Numbered from the stretch's first letter, positions 19,779 to 33,600 are shown. The stretch is DNA of 64,000 nucleotides from Neostapfia colusana (GCA_030760725.1 JASWHV010000012.1:39401652-39465651), one strand, 5' to 3'. The notes: generated by a model not told the origin, from the letters alone. Numbers and translations: made by a program.

Positions 19779-20384
19779 CGACAGCACACATCATAAGAAA
19801 CCATATTGTATTACATAGAAAACCAACTGAATTGTACAAAGTAGTACAAGACTTCAGTTACAAACTAAGTATGGAAATTACAATAGAGGAAGCTAAGTTT
19901 ATACAACTCATGCCCATCTATCTAGCAAAAGTTGGTTGCCCAGCCCTAGGGGCAACCCACACTAGCTGCACTCCTCAGCTCAGTGCGGCGTGTACGGCTC
20001 CCACTCAGCCGTGGTCCCCAACGGAGTGTAGCCCTCGCCGGTGGACTCGTACCCCGAGTCAGTGGGACACTCCTCACCTGAAAAACACTTATAGCAGCAA
20101 CCGTGAGCACGATGGCTCAACAAGACTTAACCGACTCACCTACACATGAAACTCTATATGCAGGTTATAACAATTACAGGATGGCCTGTTGCAGCAAAAG
20201 ACCGCCAACAAGTTCATCCTTAACTCACCTTTTAGCCACAAGTTGACAGTTCAAGCAATCTGAAATTTAGTGAGCAATATTTGGTGGCACACATGTAGCA
20301 ATACAATTTAACCATATCAGCAATATTAAATCATACCATTCCATATATTAACCTACATCACGACTCAGTGAACAAGAGGTACTC

Positions 20385-20389
20385 ATCAC
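20385..20389. other. Target duplication ATCAC, left of solo LTR E
   Basis: ATCAC is repeated at 24639-24643. The insertion point lies inside the short palindrome-associated hairpin of D's LTR (ACCGC-GAGGA-ACGGT, 24642-24656 on the right side). Confidence 0.9.
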
Positions 20390-23300
20390 TGTAAAGGTCC
20401 CAAAAATGTGAATACAAAGAAACACTTGTTTACAAAAGTTGGGTTCATATGTATGAAATTTGGGACTTGTTAAAACTTTTCCCCACATGTGATAACATAC
20501 ATGAGGGTTTTCTTCACACAAGTTCAAATGTTTATTTGAAAACTTGGAACCCAAGAGGGGTCTAAAACAAAGATGGGAAGTTCCCATATGTGTGAGAAAA
20601 CAAAAGTCAGATTTGGAACAACTTGTTCAAACTCAAAATTCAAATGAGAGCAACACTAGGTATTTAAAAACTGTTGTGCTACAAATCTCATTTGCAGCAG
20701 CCAAATTAAAAATCAGATTTCATATTTGAATTCCTTGGGTCCAAATTAGGGGGTGTACCAAGTCTCATGATTTATGGAAATGATTTGCAACCCATTTTCC
20801 AAAATGGACTTTAAATAACAAAGAATTCAAACACCCATTTGAATTTGGATGAAACTTGCCCAATTATCCAAACGCATACCAGATTTGAATTCCCACAATT
20901 GAATTCCATCAATATTCAAACTTGGGAGATATTTTAGAAGGGATAAGGAGGGACTGAAAAATGGGACCCACATGTCATTGAGAGAAACTGAAAATTGCAA
21001 AAGATCTCATAGTGTTGGGTCTCTGTTTGCTTTCTTCAGTCGGTACTCGACACCGACGGGCGCAGCACCGGGCGACACCGCACTCAGCCGACGCCTCCAC
21101 CTCCTGGTGACTTTCATCGCGTTGGCAAGAGCAGCTGGACGTCTATACCTTTCTCCCGTGTTTCCTTTTGCCTCATCACCGAAGCCTCGGGCCTGTTCTC
21201 CTTCCTCGCGCAAGAAAAACAGACCGAGCGCTGCCGCCGAGCTCTCGGTCGATCGGCCATCACCTAGCCTGCGTGAGGACTTCAGCTGAGCAGCAAAACC
21301 ACACCGCAGAAACCCCCACGACCTCCTCGTGCCCTCACCGAGGCAGTTCGTGCTCTCCACACCGAGATAACCCGGCTTCGGCGGCGGCCGTCACACAACC
21401 GAGAGAAGGCGCTCTCGTGGACAGCCTCCTCCAGAGCGTGTCACGACCAAGCAAGGCCACCGTGGGACGCGCGAGATCTTCCTGCAGCTTCCATCCGAAG
21501 CGCAGCGCGTGTCTTCGCCTCTCGCCGATGAATTTTGGGATTCCGCTCCGACCGGTGCAATCGGACCCGCGGGTATGAACTTGTAAAATTCTCGCGTTAT
21601 ATTCGTGTTGAGCGTTGCAAATTGCACACACAGGACATAGACTTGCTTAGCAACCACTTTCCTTTGGAAACCTAGCTAGAAACATACGGTGCACGGCGCA
21701 ATTTCAACCTTTCCAACGGCAGTTTTGGTAGAACACGTCGGGCACACGGTGAACCCTAATTTAGAGCCGTTTCCGAGCTGTTTATTCCCACGTCGATGTT
21801 CCCTAGCGTCCGTGGTTCTCTAGAGCTTGGAAACCGAAGCTTGGAAAGTTTAGGGCGTCGGGGCGACATCGCCGGACCTCATCCGAGCCGATGCGCCGTC
21901 GCGGGCTAGTTTGGGGGCCCTGCCAGCTCGGGAAAACAACACCAGCGTGTTCCTCGCGTTGAATTAGGGGCTAGCGGCGCGTTTGAGCAGTTGAGATGGC
22001 CGGACGACCGAATCCGAAGCTGCTCCGGCGAGCCCGGCGGCGGTATCGCGCGGGAGCGCGAGGTTGAAGACGACCTTGCCGGTCCCGCCTGTCAGCGACT
22101 CGGGAGAGAGGGGCCAGATAAACTGTGGCGCGGGATCGGATGTGACAGCAAAGGAAACAACGCTGTGACCCCGTGTGGCGCGCTCCCGGTAACTGACACG
22201 TGCCCCCTTGGTCCCACAGTCAGGTTTAAACGTTTCTCGGAATTATTCAAATTCCAGAATTTCCCCAAACTTTAGAAGAGCATAACTTTTTCTAGGAACC
22301 TCCAAATTTAGTGATTCAAATTGGGTTAGATTCAGATTGACAAACTCTATCCAAATATGCAACCGAATTTGTATGAAAGTCTTTATTTAATTCTGGAAAT
22401 TTCTTTAAAGCTTTTCAGCAAAAGAATTTTAGGGAGAGTTTGGTGTATCCAAAAATCCTCAAATTTCACCAGAATATTCCTTAAGGCGCTCTTAGACTCC
22501 TATAAAAGTTTCAGCTTAATTGGAGTTGATTTGGACAGGAGAATTCAGATTGTAAGTTCCTGTATTCAAATAAATACAGAAACATTTTCAGAGAATTCCC
22601 AAAACTTGTAAATTCAGTTCTGGGCAATTCTTAGCTCCAAAAATCCTAGGAAAATTCATGCAAGCTCTATGAACTCTAATTGAGATTGTGGTTCACTGAG
22701 ATTGAAATGAACATTTGTGTTACCTCAGAATTAATTCTTCTTTGCCTAATTTCTTAGAAAATTGTTCTGGATGAACCACTCAATGAAAAGTGCTAATTTT
22801 TGGTCCAGATAACTTTCTTCTGATAAGGAACTCACATGAAAATTTTAAGATCCATTGGATCTCTGGATCACCACTGTCATGTGTAACCTCTTAAGGTGAT
22901 CAACACTTAAGTGGGAAAAGCACTTAACATGTGATCATAGTGTTAAACCCAACCCAAACCACTAGCACCAGTGTCATTTTAAATTCTTAAACAGAGTTCC
23001 AGTTTTATAACTGTCATTTGATCTTATTATCAAAAGCTTTTCAATTAAATACCTATGCATGATCATATCGTGTAGCATATACGTGAAGAACGTGAGAAGG
23101 ACTTAAAGTGAAGATCAAGGAGGAAGAAAAGCAAGTGATCAAGCTCCAAGTGATCGTTACTAACTGATTGTAATCTTAGCCACCTGCAAAACAGGCAAGC
23201 CCCGGTTTGCATTTGAACAGTTTTACAAGCATTTCCATTTTTAGAGATCATAGCTTTGCATCGTTGATTGCATTAAGTCTAGAGGATATTGAAAACCCCA

Positions 23301-23898
23301 CTTGCATGACCAGAAATACCTAAGAGAGAAAGGGTAGAATAGCACCTCCTCGAGTGGATTTGGCTACGCTAAATGTTAGTAGGAAAGGTCCGGTAGAAGT
23401 CGAGTAGTTGGAAGCTACTTGCGAGTTTAGGGCTGGTTTACTCGGAACGGGTCCAATTTAGAAAGGATGAGGAAAGTTCACACACAAGAAATGGGGACCG
23501 GGAAGGGAGGTTTAGATGGAGCAGGTTGCAGGCCGTGCGTGCATTGCCCTGCCTGTGTCAGTTAAGGCCCGTCCGTGCTTGGCCCTGTTGGACAAGTTTG
23601 AGTTGTGTACCGGGCGCATACTGGCTATATGGGACCCAGGAAACCGATGTACCTTGGGAGATCCATAGTGGAACTTTTCCAACTGCCTTAGGCTTTCGGC
23701 GTCGGGGTAGCAGGAGGTAACTCGCTTAAGAACATACCACTGCGGGTATGTACCTTGAGGGAGCTTGCGTACTCGGGGCAGTTGGACTGCGTCCAATGTG
23801 GAAGATCTTGGGAAAGGTGGCCGCGTACAACGTCAGTCGAGGTTGCTGCCGGCAACTCGGAGAACGGGTGTACGTGTCGTGTAGTCCGGGCGTGTACT

Positions 23899-23923
23899 GA
23901 TTCGAATCACCGTCGCTCGCGGT
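23899..23923 (+). promoter_or_regulatory. Palindrome plus hairpin, solo LTR E
   Basis: GATTCGAATC followed by ACCGT-CGCTC-GCGGT. The palindrome centre is CG where element A has GC. Confidence 0.65.
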
Positions 23924-24073
23924 CATATGAGCATACTTGCCCACTGCGTCTTGATGTAGTAACAACTGGAACTGGTTATCTTTGAACTTGATAAGGCTGT
24001 GCTGTAACTTTTATTGCAACCATGATTGAATTAGAGATAGGCGCATTAAACTTTACTTTCACTTTGTGCAAGG

Positions 24074-24120
24074 AGCATCGCAACAAAGCGTTTCTTGTTT
24101 GATTGTGGAGTTGCGATGCT
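24074..24120 (+). ncRNA. 47-nt stem-loop, solo LTR E
   Basis: Arms AGCATCGCAAC and GTTGCGATGCT make a perfect 11-bp stem unlike that of element A, while the loop sequence is the same. Confidence 0.75.
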
Positions 24121-24582
24121 TTTCGGCTCAAGGTCTGCACAATGAGGCTTAAAATCTGATAGTTAAGGATCAACTGTAGGCGAGTCCTTTATGCAAATCT
24201 AGCTAACCTAATTGCAACCGTCGTGCATGTAGAGTTTCTTGTTTAGGAGAGACGGATCAGTCTTGCTGAGCCTATGTGCTCACGCTTGCTATATAAGTGG
24301 TTTTGCAGGTTAACATCGATGCTAAGATGGAGGTTGTCCGGTGAGACTCGGAGACTTCCGAGTCAGGTAACACATGGAGAACCCAGCCGCTGCTGCTTGT
24401 CTTCATGTTGCTAGCGAGAGGAGTCCGCGGGCTGGACTTCATCTCGAGTGCTCTTAGTTATTCGACGTGAGTTGTTATAGACTTCCTCTACAGCTATTTG
24501 ATGTAAATTATTTACAAAGAAAAATTTGTAAGCTTCCGCTATTGTTTTATGTAATTCATTGTTCCTTGTATGTGTGCTGTTG

Positions 24583-24603
24583 GGTGCCGCACAACACGGC
24601 ACC
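24583..24603 (+). ncRNA. 21-nt terminal hairpin, solo LTR E
   Basis: GGTGCCG, 7-nt loop (CACAACA), CGGCACC; a perfect 7-bp stem. Confidence 0.75.
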
Positions 24604-24643
24604 ACCCAATGCGAGTCCCGGGCCAGTGGACTGTCTCAATCAC

Positions 24644-27634
24644 CGCGAGGAACGGTGAACCGACTCGATATACACCTGCAGGGATACCCGAAAAGCACGT
24701 CACGTACGCCCACCCGTGGAGCTGCACAGCATGCTCATTCGGTTTCGGACGGGACAACCTTTCACCAAGCAGCCCAAACGTCGAACCGGTCGCACTCAAA
24801 CAGACAGGAGGTTCCTACACGGAGCATCTCTCTATGCCCGTTAGTGGATTTCCACCTTTCTGCCCTCAACCTACACCTATAAATTGGTGCGTTATGCCTC
24901 GACGTTCGGAGGTATAGGTTACATTGGTTTATCGGGGCCCATATATCCGATATGACTTCGGTACGTTCAATACTTTCTAGAGGGGCCGCACACGGATCGG
25001 TCCTCAATCGACACGGACAGGGCTGTGCCGACAAGACTTCCTCTTTCTGCGCCCTAGCCCCTGTCTAGTCTCATTTTCTTACTAAAGTGATCTCACATCA
25101 CTCGCACCAATGCCGTGTGTCCCGACTCCTATACTCACGAGTAGATTCCGACTACTTGACTTGTACTGAAATTCTATGAACATTAAGCATAGCCTGTCTA
25201 CACGAGGACTTAGATACTACCCTCACTCTTGTAGGAAAATTCTAGTTATGCACTTGGGTTTCATCCATCCTACACCTAATGCACATACATGCCTCATACT
25301 AAGTATATATAAAATAAAACTTTGTAAAATTGGTTAATGCAAACCGAGGCTTGCATTGTTGCTGCTGGTCAGATGTTAGGGCTTTGTCCGGAAGAAGAAA
25401 GTCAGCACTTCCAGAGTTTCTTCACCTTCAGCTACTACACGTAAGCAATATACTACATGTCAATTTAAATGCAATGTTTAGAAAAGACTATGTAAAGACC
25501 ATAACTCTAGATAGCCCTCCCCTTTGGCTCTGAAATTTTTATGGTGGCTTGGTAGGGTCCTAAACAGAGTCTTGACCAAGTTTGATCAGGAACAAAGTTC
25601 ATTTGAGCTCTGTACAAATAAAAGCCTATTTGGTCATTAGTAAAGTCTCTGAGGAGTTCCAGGGATTTTCATGGCTCCAACCATAACTTTCTGGAAACTA
25701 GAGTTTGAAAGGGTTCTAATGGAATTGGTTTCATGTCATTTGAAGCATTCTAGATGAAGTTATGCACTAAACACGATTTGAGAAAATCTGAAAAATATTT
25801 CTGTACATTTTTTTTATTTTCTCAGGGCAGTTCAATTAATCACACCATTAGGCGGACTAAATGTATTTGGATGGATCTGAAAGTTTTCCTGTGACTCAAG
25901 GGTTTTCCAATGAACCCCCAGCCAAATTTCAGAATTTTTCATAAAGTAATTCTCCAGATAAAATTCCTAACCGTTTAAACTTTAAGGAATTAATTCTATA
26001 AAAATAGTAAGTTTCATAAGCTGAAACTTGTTTCCTGGATAATACTCGAAGAGATGAATCCAACAAAATTAGGTTCACTGGATTTGGACACTTCTAACCA
26101 AAGTTATGAATTTCTAAAGTTTGGGCTGATCCCTGAATTATTTTCCTACACAAAATTGTCTCCCGCGCTTTACCGGCGACTGACCACGCACGCACGCGCT
26201 TAGCTCAGTGACTGACACGTGGGACCCGCTCCTTTGTCTACCTCGCCACGCCGCCGCCCCGAGCCGCCGGAGCTCCGGCGAGGTCGGCGTTCCCGGCGAC
26301 CTAGCTCGCCGGCGACGGTGAGACTTGCCGCCCCCACGTAACTTTGGATGCTGAACACGCTGGACACCATGTCGCCACCGGCGAACCGCCGTAGCTTGCC
26401 GGCGACGAGCGCTATGTCTCTGTGCAACATCGGCAACGCAGTCCAGTCCTCCTGACCACCCCCTTCACGTGCTAATCGCGTCACCACGTCCAGGGAAGCC
26501 TCGGGAAACTTGCCATGACCTTGGTTGGGACCTAAACAGCCGGCAACCAGGACCTCACCGGTGACCCTCTCTTCCGCCGGACTGTTAACGGTGAAACAAG
26601 GGTTTGGGATGGTTGTTACTGCGGGTTCTTGCCCGGGAAGAAGCGCACGGGTGTCTAGAGCGTGTGTGAGCTGCAGCTCGACCGGCGGTTGCCTCTATGC
26701 AATGAATTTCGCCGACGACCGATTGCTAACCATAAGGTACACCGTGGAGGAAAACTCAGAATTCTCGCTCTACCCCGCATGAAACTGTGAAAGGTTTCCT
26801 CTGATAGCTTCCTCACAAGCGGGCAGACCTTTTCTTCTCTGGTGGTGGCACGTGAAGCAGCCGGGATCGGCTGATCGCCAGCGATCAGAGAACGGCGGCA
26901 ACAGCTTGCGAGCGGAAACAATCTTTACCACGCGGTGGGAGCTGGTTTCACTCGGGAATGAAGAGAACGGATGGAGTAGCTCGTGTGCTGGACTTTAAGC
27001 CAAGTTTTTCACCGTGAGGTGGCGTTGACCGATCGAGCTGCTCCCCCCCCCCGAGCGCCCAATGGTCGCCGTGGTTGAATCCTTCAGGTTAAGTCGGTTT
27101 TAGTGGAGGCTGAGTCACTGACCAGTGGGCCCCAGCTCTCCCTCTAATTCTTTCCCAATTTTTACTGAAAAGATCCCAACTACTCACGATTGAATGAGAG
27201 ACTTAGCCCTAAAGTTATGGTTTGAATTTGAATTCTTCAACTGAAATTGGTTTGGCTAAATTTGCTGCCCATTTGAATTTGAAATTCAAATTCAATTTGA
27301 ATTATTGCAAATTTGGCTCCCGACAAGATGAAGTCCAATGGGATGAAAATTGGTGGACTAACTCAGAAAAATGTGCTGAATTTGAATATGAAGTCAACTT
27401 TTGAATTCAAGTGATGAAAGTGGCTGCAAATCGAATTTACATTCAAATTGGCCCCGTTTTAACATGTTTCCAAAAATGCCTTAAAAAGTCTTGGATTTGC
27501 ATGAAATTTGGCCTGAGCCTTCCCAATACTATTTAAGGTCTAGGGGTGAGATCAACTTACATGTTCATGTGTGTGAGCTCTCACTTTTTGGAGTTATGGG
27601 TTTTTCCTCTAATCATCCTCTTGATGGTGTTTAC
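24644..27634 (-). repeat. Element D 3' LTR, segment 2
   Basis: The LTR continues after the ATCAC repeat. From about 26096 it matches D's 5' LTR at 58383-59941; the first 1.45 kb is missing from that copy. The GC-rich core is about 26180-27100. It ends at the TTTAC repeat (27630-27634), where element F is inserted. The family lacks the invariant-loop stem-loop found in the other LTRs. Confidence 0.88.
27630..27634. other. Target duplication TTTAC, left of element F
   Basis: TTTAC recurs at 54648-54652. The empty site is preserved in D's 5' LTR at 59937-59941, within the same flanking text. Confidence 0.92.
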
Positions 27635-27693
27635 TGAGGAGGCCCGACCCCGATCACGGGGTCTTGCCGCCTCGCCCGGGGATCGCATTGGGT

Positions 27694-27714
27694 GGTGCCG
27701 TGTTATGCGGCACC
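27694..27714 (-). ncRNA. 21-nt terminal hairpin, F 3' LTR
   Basis: GGTGCCG, loop TGTTATG, CGGCACC. The other F LTR (35248-35268) has GGTGCTG, a wobble pair. Confidence 0.73.
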
Positions 27715-28175
27715 CAACAGCACACATATAAGGAACACAGTATTATATAAATCAAAAGCGAAAGCTTACAATTATTCTTTGTAAATAATTTACATAAAAT
27801 AGCTACAGCGGAAGTCTATAAACAGCTCACGATGAATATCTAAGAAGCACTCGAGAAGAGATCCAGCCCGCGGACTCCTCTCGCTAGCAACACGAAGACA
27901 TGGCAGCGGCTAGGTTCTCCAAGTGTGACATGACTCGGAAGTTTCCGAGTCTCACCGGACAACCTTCGTTATAGCATCGATGTTTACCTGCAAAACCACT
28001 TATATGGCAAGAGTGAGCACAAAGGCTCAGCAAGACTTAACCGTCTCTCCTAAGACATGAAACTCTACATGAAAGTAACCTAAGACTTAAGCCTGTCATT
28101 TGCGAAAAGACTCGCCTACAAATTCATCCTTAACTTTCAGATTTTAGACATAATAGTAGTGACATTGTGCCCAGC

Positions 28176-28222
28176 AACATTGGAACTCCATAATCAAATA
28201 AGAAACGCTTCATTCCAATGTT
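28176..28222 (-). ncRNA. 47-nt stem-loop, F 3' LTR
   Basis: Arms AACATTGGAA and TTCCAATGTT form a perfect 10-bp stem, a third arm sequence around the same loop. Confidence 0.73.
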
Positions 28223-31200
28223 ACTTGTCCCAAGATGAAAAATAAATTTAGTTTGCTCTGTCTCTACTTCAAACATGGTTCTCATGCAGTTTAACATAAT
28301 CATAGCAGCAATTATACTTTTGCAAACTGTTCCCACACAACTTGCTTACTACGTCACAACACATTGAGCAAGCGGTACTCATAACCGTGAGGGACGGTGA
28401 TTCGAATCAAACACTACCCGGATAACTCGACACATACGCCCGCCTCTGAAGACCCAACTCTGGCGTCCTTCATTACGTCGTATGTGGCAACCTTTCTCAG
28501 GACACTAAACTGTAGAACCGGTCACGCCGTCTCAGGCTCATAGGTCTAACGAGACGATGTGGTATGCCTCTACAATCCAGTGAACCTGGTACATCGGTTT
28601 CCAGGTTCCCATATATCAGTAAGCATCCGGTACACAACTCAATACTTGCTCAGCGGGGCTGCATACGCTTCGGTCATTGACCGACACGGGCAGAGCTACT
28701 CGACCAAGACCTCGTCTTGTCGCTACCTAACTCTCCTGCCCGGTCTCATCTTTAGAAACGTAAACTTTAGTTTGCCTCTCTTTCCAACCCCACTTATGTG
28801 ATCATAAAACAACGCTCGCGAGTAGATTCCAACTACTCGTCTTCTACCGGATGTCCTAGCCTATTTAGCACGGCCTTATTCTACAGCGATGACACATGCT
28901 ACCCTTGACCTCAGGGTTCATGTTTGGTTATGCAAGTGGAGTATCAACATCCTTGACCTAATGCACATACAAACCTTGACCAAATGTAGTGAACAAAGGG
29001 AAAACTTTAAAAACAACTTAAGGGCAAACCAGGGCTTGCCTTGGTTTTGCAGGTGACTAAAGTCAGATAAGATGAAGTTAGTTGCTGATGATGATTTGAA
29101 GCTTAATCCCTGCCGTCTTGCTCCTTGATCAAATCTTCACTCATCCAGGTTTAACCACTACACGTTATGAATATGCACACATGTTTAATTATAAATCCTT
29201 TTGCTAACAAGTTCTAAAGACAAGTTTGAAACTGGAACTTTGTTTAAGAATTTAAAATGAAACTGGTGCTAGTGGTTTGGGTTTGTGTTTAAGCACTATC
29301 ATCAAGTGATGAGTGGGGTTTCATCACTTGGGTGGGGATCAACTAATAAGGTTGAACAGGACATAATGATCAAGGCTCCAATGGAGCTGGAAATTTTCTT
29401 GTGAGTTCCTTGTCACAAGAAGGTCCTCTTGACCAAAATTCAGAATGTTTCATTGAATAGGTCACCCAGAACAATTCCCTAAGCATTTAGGCATAAAGGA
29501 ATTAATTCTGATTAAACTTGCACTTTCATGCAAATCCAAGTGAACCATAATTTCATACATCGCTCAGGGAGTATGTCTGAATTTTCCTAGGATTTTTGGA
29601 GCTAAGGAATGCCTAGAACTGAATTTCCAAGTTTTGGAAATTCTCTGAAAATGTTTCTGTATTTATTCGAATACAGAAACTTGGAATTAGAATTACCCTA
29701 ATTAAATCAACTACGAATGAGCTGAAACTTTTACAGGAGTCTCCTAATATCCTAAAGAATATCCTGTCAAAATTTGGGGAATTTTGGATGAACCAAACTC
29801 CCTCTAAAATTCTTTTGCTGAAAAGCTTTAAAACATTTTCCAGAATTTTCTATTGGTTTTCATGCAAATTGGGTTGCATATTCGGATAGATCATTTCACC
29901 CTGAATCCAACCCAATTTGAATCACTAAATTTGGAGCTTCCTAACAAAAGTTATGAGGTTCTAAAGTTTGAACTAAATCTGGAATTCAAATTAAACCGGG
30001 GAAATATTTAAACTCTGACAGTGGCCCCATCCCCACGTGTCAACCGCTGGGATCGCGCCACACGGGGCCGCAGACCTTTTCCCGCGCCACCACACTGGAT
30101 CACACGCCACAGCTGATCCTGATTTTTAATCTTCAGCTGCTGACACGTGGGCCCGGTGGGGGTCTTCTTCTTCCTCCCGCTCCCGCGCCTCCCCCTCGCC
30201 GGCACTCCACTGGAGCTCGCCGGACCCGGCTTCCCGGACGTCCCTTGGCCGGAGACTCACCGCCTGGGGGTTTTCAGGGTCGGGGAACATGTCTACGGTG
30301 TTGGCTCGGGTTGCCAGTGGCCGGAAGTAGGCCGGTGACGTGCGCACACCTCGGTGAGACTTCGGCGCCGTGGCACGAGCACCCTAGCCCGCCAAAAGTT
30401 CGGAGGACGCGCTCTAAAGCAGCAGTGGAGGTTAGACTAACTCGGCACAGCCTTAAACTGGCTCGAAAACGGCGGCAAGTGGGGGTTCACCGTGTGCCCG
30501 GCGGTCCCCGCCATGATCGCCGCTCGAAAAGCTCAAAATTAGCTGTAACCACGGTGTTTCCAGCTAGGGTTGTGAAGGGGATCGGACCGCCGTTAAGCCT
30601 AGACCCTTTGTGCACGAGTTGGTGATATCTAAGTACAAATTAAGCGCGAATTTGAGAAATCCTTACCAGAGGGTCCGTGGTCGTGCTCCGGAGGAAAAAC
30701 TTCAAATTCTGTCACTGAGGATCACCGTTTGAGCTGAGCTCCGGGGAGAAGTACCGCGGTGGTACGGCGCACCTCTGAGCGTTGCTGCTTGAGCGTGAAA
30801 CCCACGGTGGTGAGCTGCCCACGAGAGCCCGACGTCGGTTCCCAACGTTTACCCCTCGGCTTCGGCGCTGATCTTCAGATTACGGCCAACAGCAGCCCCG
30901 AACGCCGGAGCTGAGCTGGGGAAACTCTTGTGCAGACGCTGGCGCTCCTCTTTCGTGTTGCTAGCTCGAGCAGCCGGGGAACGACGCTGGCTCACAATCG
31001 GGGCGAACAGGCGCGGCGCCGGCGGCTGGTTTTCTCGGGAGGAAACAGAACAGGGGCTCGTGGGGCGGTTTTGTGGCCGACAGAACACGGCGTAGGGGAG
31101 ATAAGGGCGCGGGGGAACCGATGTTGAAGCAGCTCGGGAGCTGGCTGCGTCGTCGCCTCGGTGGCGCGCGCGTGGACGTCGGCTGCTCGGCGCCTTCGAG

Positions 31201-32501
31201 CGAAAAGCAGCAAACCGGTTGAGTCTGAACAGAGGAAAATATTGCTTAAGTGCTAAGTCTTCCCCTCTCCTCAATGACAATTGGGTCCCACTCATCTCCT
31301 CTCCTAAATATCCAAATTTTGGCACCTTGTAAACTTCAGCTATTAGGGATCCAAACTCAAAGGTCATTTTGCCATTTGACAATTTGTGCCACAGTTTCAA
31401 ATTTAAATTCAAATTTGGGTGACTCTTACAAGTTCCTTTGATATTCATATCAAAGCCTCTCCAAATTTGCTCAAAACTTGGCCCCCTCCTAATTTGGACC
31501 TGAGGAACTCAAATATGCCCTCTGATTTTTGAGTTGGCCATTGCAATTACAACTTTTTAAACAACAGTTTGAATTTCCTCTTGGGAAATGGTCCCCTTCT
31601 CTTTGAAGTAAATCCTTTGATTCAAACTGAATATTTAAGTCCTCTTTTGTGATGACCCATCTGAATTTGGGTGAAACACTTTAGTTTGCTCCTAGCCCAT
31701 GCTTGATCAATTTTGGTCCCAAGCTGAACCTCACAAGTTCAGTTTGACCATGCCCCTCCAATTTGAATTTGAAGGTGATCTCAAACAATGCTTTGAACAA
31801 GTGGTATATGAGCTTGGAATCTCTCAAATTTTGGAACTTAAGCTCTTTAATACCTGAGGACTGCAATGGTCATCTCACATATATGCTTTTGGACCATCTG
31901 AACATAAATGCTTTGCAAGGGTTCAAAAATGGGGTTTAAACTTCCCTCCCCTCTACTCATAGGAAATGTGCATATGAGTTAGATTTTTGGGAGTGAAATC
32001 CTTTCCCGGATTAACATGTGTTCAACAGGAGTTAAAGAAGATCTTAGCTCTTCCCACATGTCCATGTTTGAGTTTATCATTTTATGTGACATAACTCAAG
32101 TCATTCCCTTGCATAACATGTTTGAATTCAGCATGAACTCAACATGATCATAGTCCATTCCCTTTTTGGCTCACCCTCAAATCAGAAAGTTGCCACCACA
32201 TTCTCCTCAATTTAAATGTATGAGGCTCCATGTTTATACAAAAGTTTGGCAGTAATTTGAGCTGAGCCTTTGAGACTAAAGACCTTATTTTTGTTCTTTC
32301 TCATGTACATGTATGATTACACATGAGTTTAACTCCACTTTGGTCCAACACCTTCAAACGTATGCTGGAACCCATGTGGTTGCACCTCATGTATACCATC
32401 CCATGTAAGAATGTTTTTTGTAAGTCCCATTTTTCATGAACAGAAACACAATGACGTTCCATCATCCGTTCCTTTGCATTCACGTTTTTGGGACTTTTAC
32501 A

Positions 32502-32519
32502 TTCCTCCCCCCTTAAAAA
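32502..32519 (-). other. Polypurine tract of element F
   Basis: Plus-strand TTCCTCCCCCCTTAAAAA adjoins the LTR start, followed by the conserved GAATCTCGTCCCGAGATTCC palindromic stretch. Confidence 0.9.
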
Positions 32520-32559
32520 GAATCTCGTCCCGAGATTCCAAAGAACAACGAGACGGGAG

Positions 32560-33600
32560 AGGTAATGCCAAGTGGTATGACAATAAAAACTCGGAATAGA
32601 TCATGCGGAGGTAATCTTTGCTCTCCATGTTGTTTCTTCCATGGTATGATTACCCCACAGCACCTGGTAAAATCTTAATATCCGCTTCCAGGTGTTCCGA
32701 GTTCTTCTCATCGATAGTCTGAACCGGTCGCTCGGTGTAGGTATGATCCGGCTTCAACTAGTCAAGTTCTTCGGTGTGGACGGCAATGGTAGCTTTAAGA
32801 CAATCCCATAGCTGTGACATATGAAATATGTCGTGAACACCAGCAAGGCTTGCCGGTAGTTCCAGCCGGTAAGCTACGGGTCCACACATCTCCGTGATAA
32901 CAAGTGGATCTAAGGCTCGGGGAGCAAAATCCCCCCTTTACATCGGACCGGTGAATTCCTTTCATTGGAGACACGCAAAGACAACGTGTTCTACGCCGTC
33001 GAAATGCAACGGTCGATGCCTTTGACCATCGTGATTTTGCTGTCGGGATTGAACAGCCTCCAAGTTTGCTTCTACCGTTCGAACTCGGTCATCAGCTTTG
33101 TTGACTAACCAACCCTGATCAGTATCCTTCTGCCGTACTCACACCACTTTAGTGGTGTGCGACATTTCCGGCAGTCTAGAGCTTCATATTACGAGGTATC
33201 ACTATATGGTCTTTAAACCATAGAGTACACTCATTGTCCTTTATAGTGACGGCATTGAGTGAACGAAAATCAACACTTAATCTTAGTGTCTCATCGTTCT
33301 TCTTAACGAACAGCGCAGAGCAACCCCATGGTGATGAGCTTGGTTGTGTAAAACCGTTGCTCATAAGTGCACTTAGTTGCTCCTTCACTCCGCTAGTTCA
33401 TTGGGTGCCCTCTTATACAGCCTTCGTGAAATCGGTGTTGTTTCGGGCGTCAGTTCAATCTTGAACTTGACGTCCCATTAGCCGGCATTGTCCGGTAACT
33501 CATCAGAAAAACATTGGATATTTACGTCCCACCGGACCATCCTCGAGTTTGAGCACTTCTGTGGTATAGGCTTAACCCGCTCTCTTTGCTGTACAGAACT
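32560..33600 (-). pseudogene. Element F collapsed pol
   Basis: Only pieces of pol remain on the minus strand. From 33600 downward there is a degenerate protease-RT linker, then RT text ([22 protein letters not shown]) up to about 33240. This is fused directly to integrase text ([15 protein letters not shown]), which removes the RT catalytic core, RNase H and the start of integrase. A second junction near 33175 leads to the integrase C-terminal part ([31 protein letters not shown]) and a degenerate chromodomain with stops. No gag is found. F therefore cannot have moved by itself in this form. Confidence 0.85.

Larger units (their letters stand above)
19717..20389 (-). repeat. Element D 3' LTR, segment 1 (LTR end)
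   Basis: TGTGGCGGGCCGG matches the start of the 5' LTR at 57728, and the two stay closely similar to about 20370. The terminal hairpin is at 19758-19778. Solo LTR E interrupts after ATCAC (20385-20389). Confidence 0.88.
20390..24638 (+). mobile_element. Solo LTR E (4249 bp)
   Basis: It runs from TGTAAAGGTCCC to CTGTCTCA between perfect ATCAC repeats, with no PBS, PPT or coding region. It belongs to the family of element G: both start with TGTAAAGGTCCCAAAA and share the 47-nt stem-loop arms. The GC-rich core is about 20960-22200. The conserved downstream blocks are the quasi-palindrome 23194-23211, palindrome-hairpin 23899-23923, stem-loop 24074-24120 and terminal hairpin 24583-24603. Open frames within it are not recognisable. 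Confidence 0.92.
27635..32501 (-). repeat. Element F 3' LTR (4867 bp)
   Basis: On the plus strand it runs from TGAGGAGGCCC to GGGACTTTTACA. It carries the terminal hairpin 27694-27714, 47-nt stem-loop 28176-28222, palindrome-hairpin 28384-28408, quasi-palindrome 29033-29050 and a GC-rich core at about 30010-31230. It matches 35189-35979 plus 50616-54647, except for 44 bases near 30135-30180 that the 5' LTR lacks. The empty site of element G is at 28422-28426. A 199-codon minus frame (30849-31448) is open in both LTR copies but its differences are mostly amino-acid changing; I do not call it a gene. Confidence 0.92.

Noticed and set aside
19717..20389. 47-nt stem-loop in element D's LTR
   Set aside because: The equivalent region has no invariant loop sequence; only a weak GCCAC/GTGGC pairing is visible.
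30849..31448. 199-codon minus frame in F's 3' LTR, also open at 52994-53608
   Set aside because: Same LTR duplicated by retrotransposition; differences are mostly amino-acid changing and it lies in the GC-rich core where long frames arise by chance.
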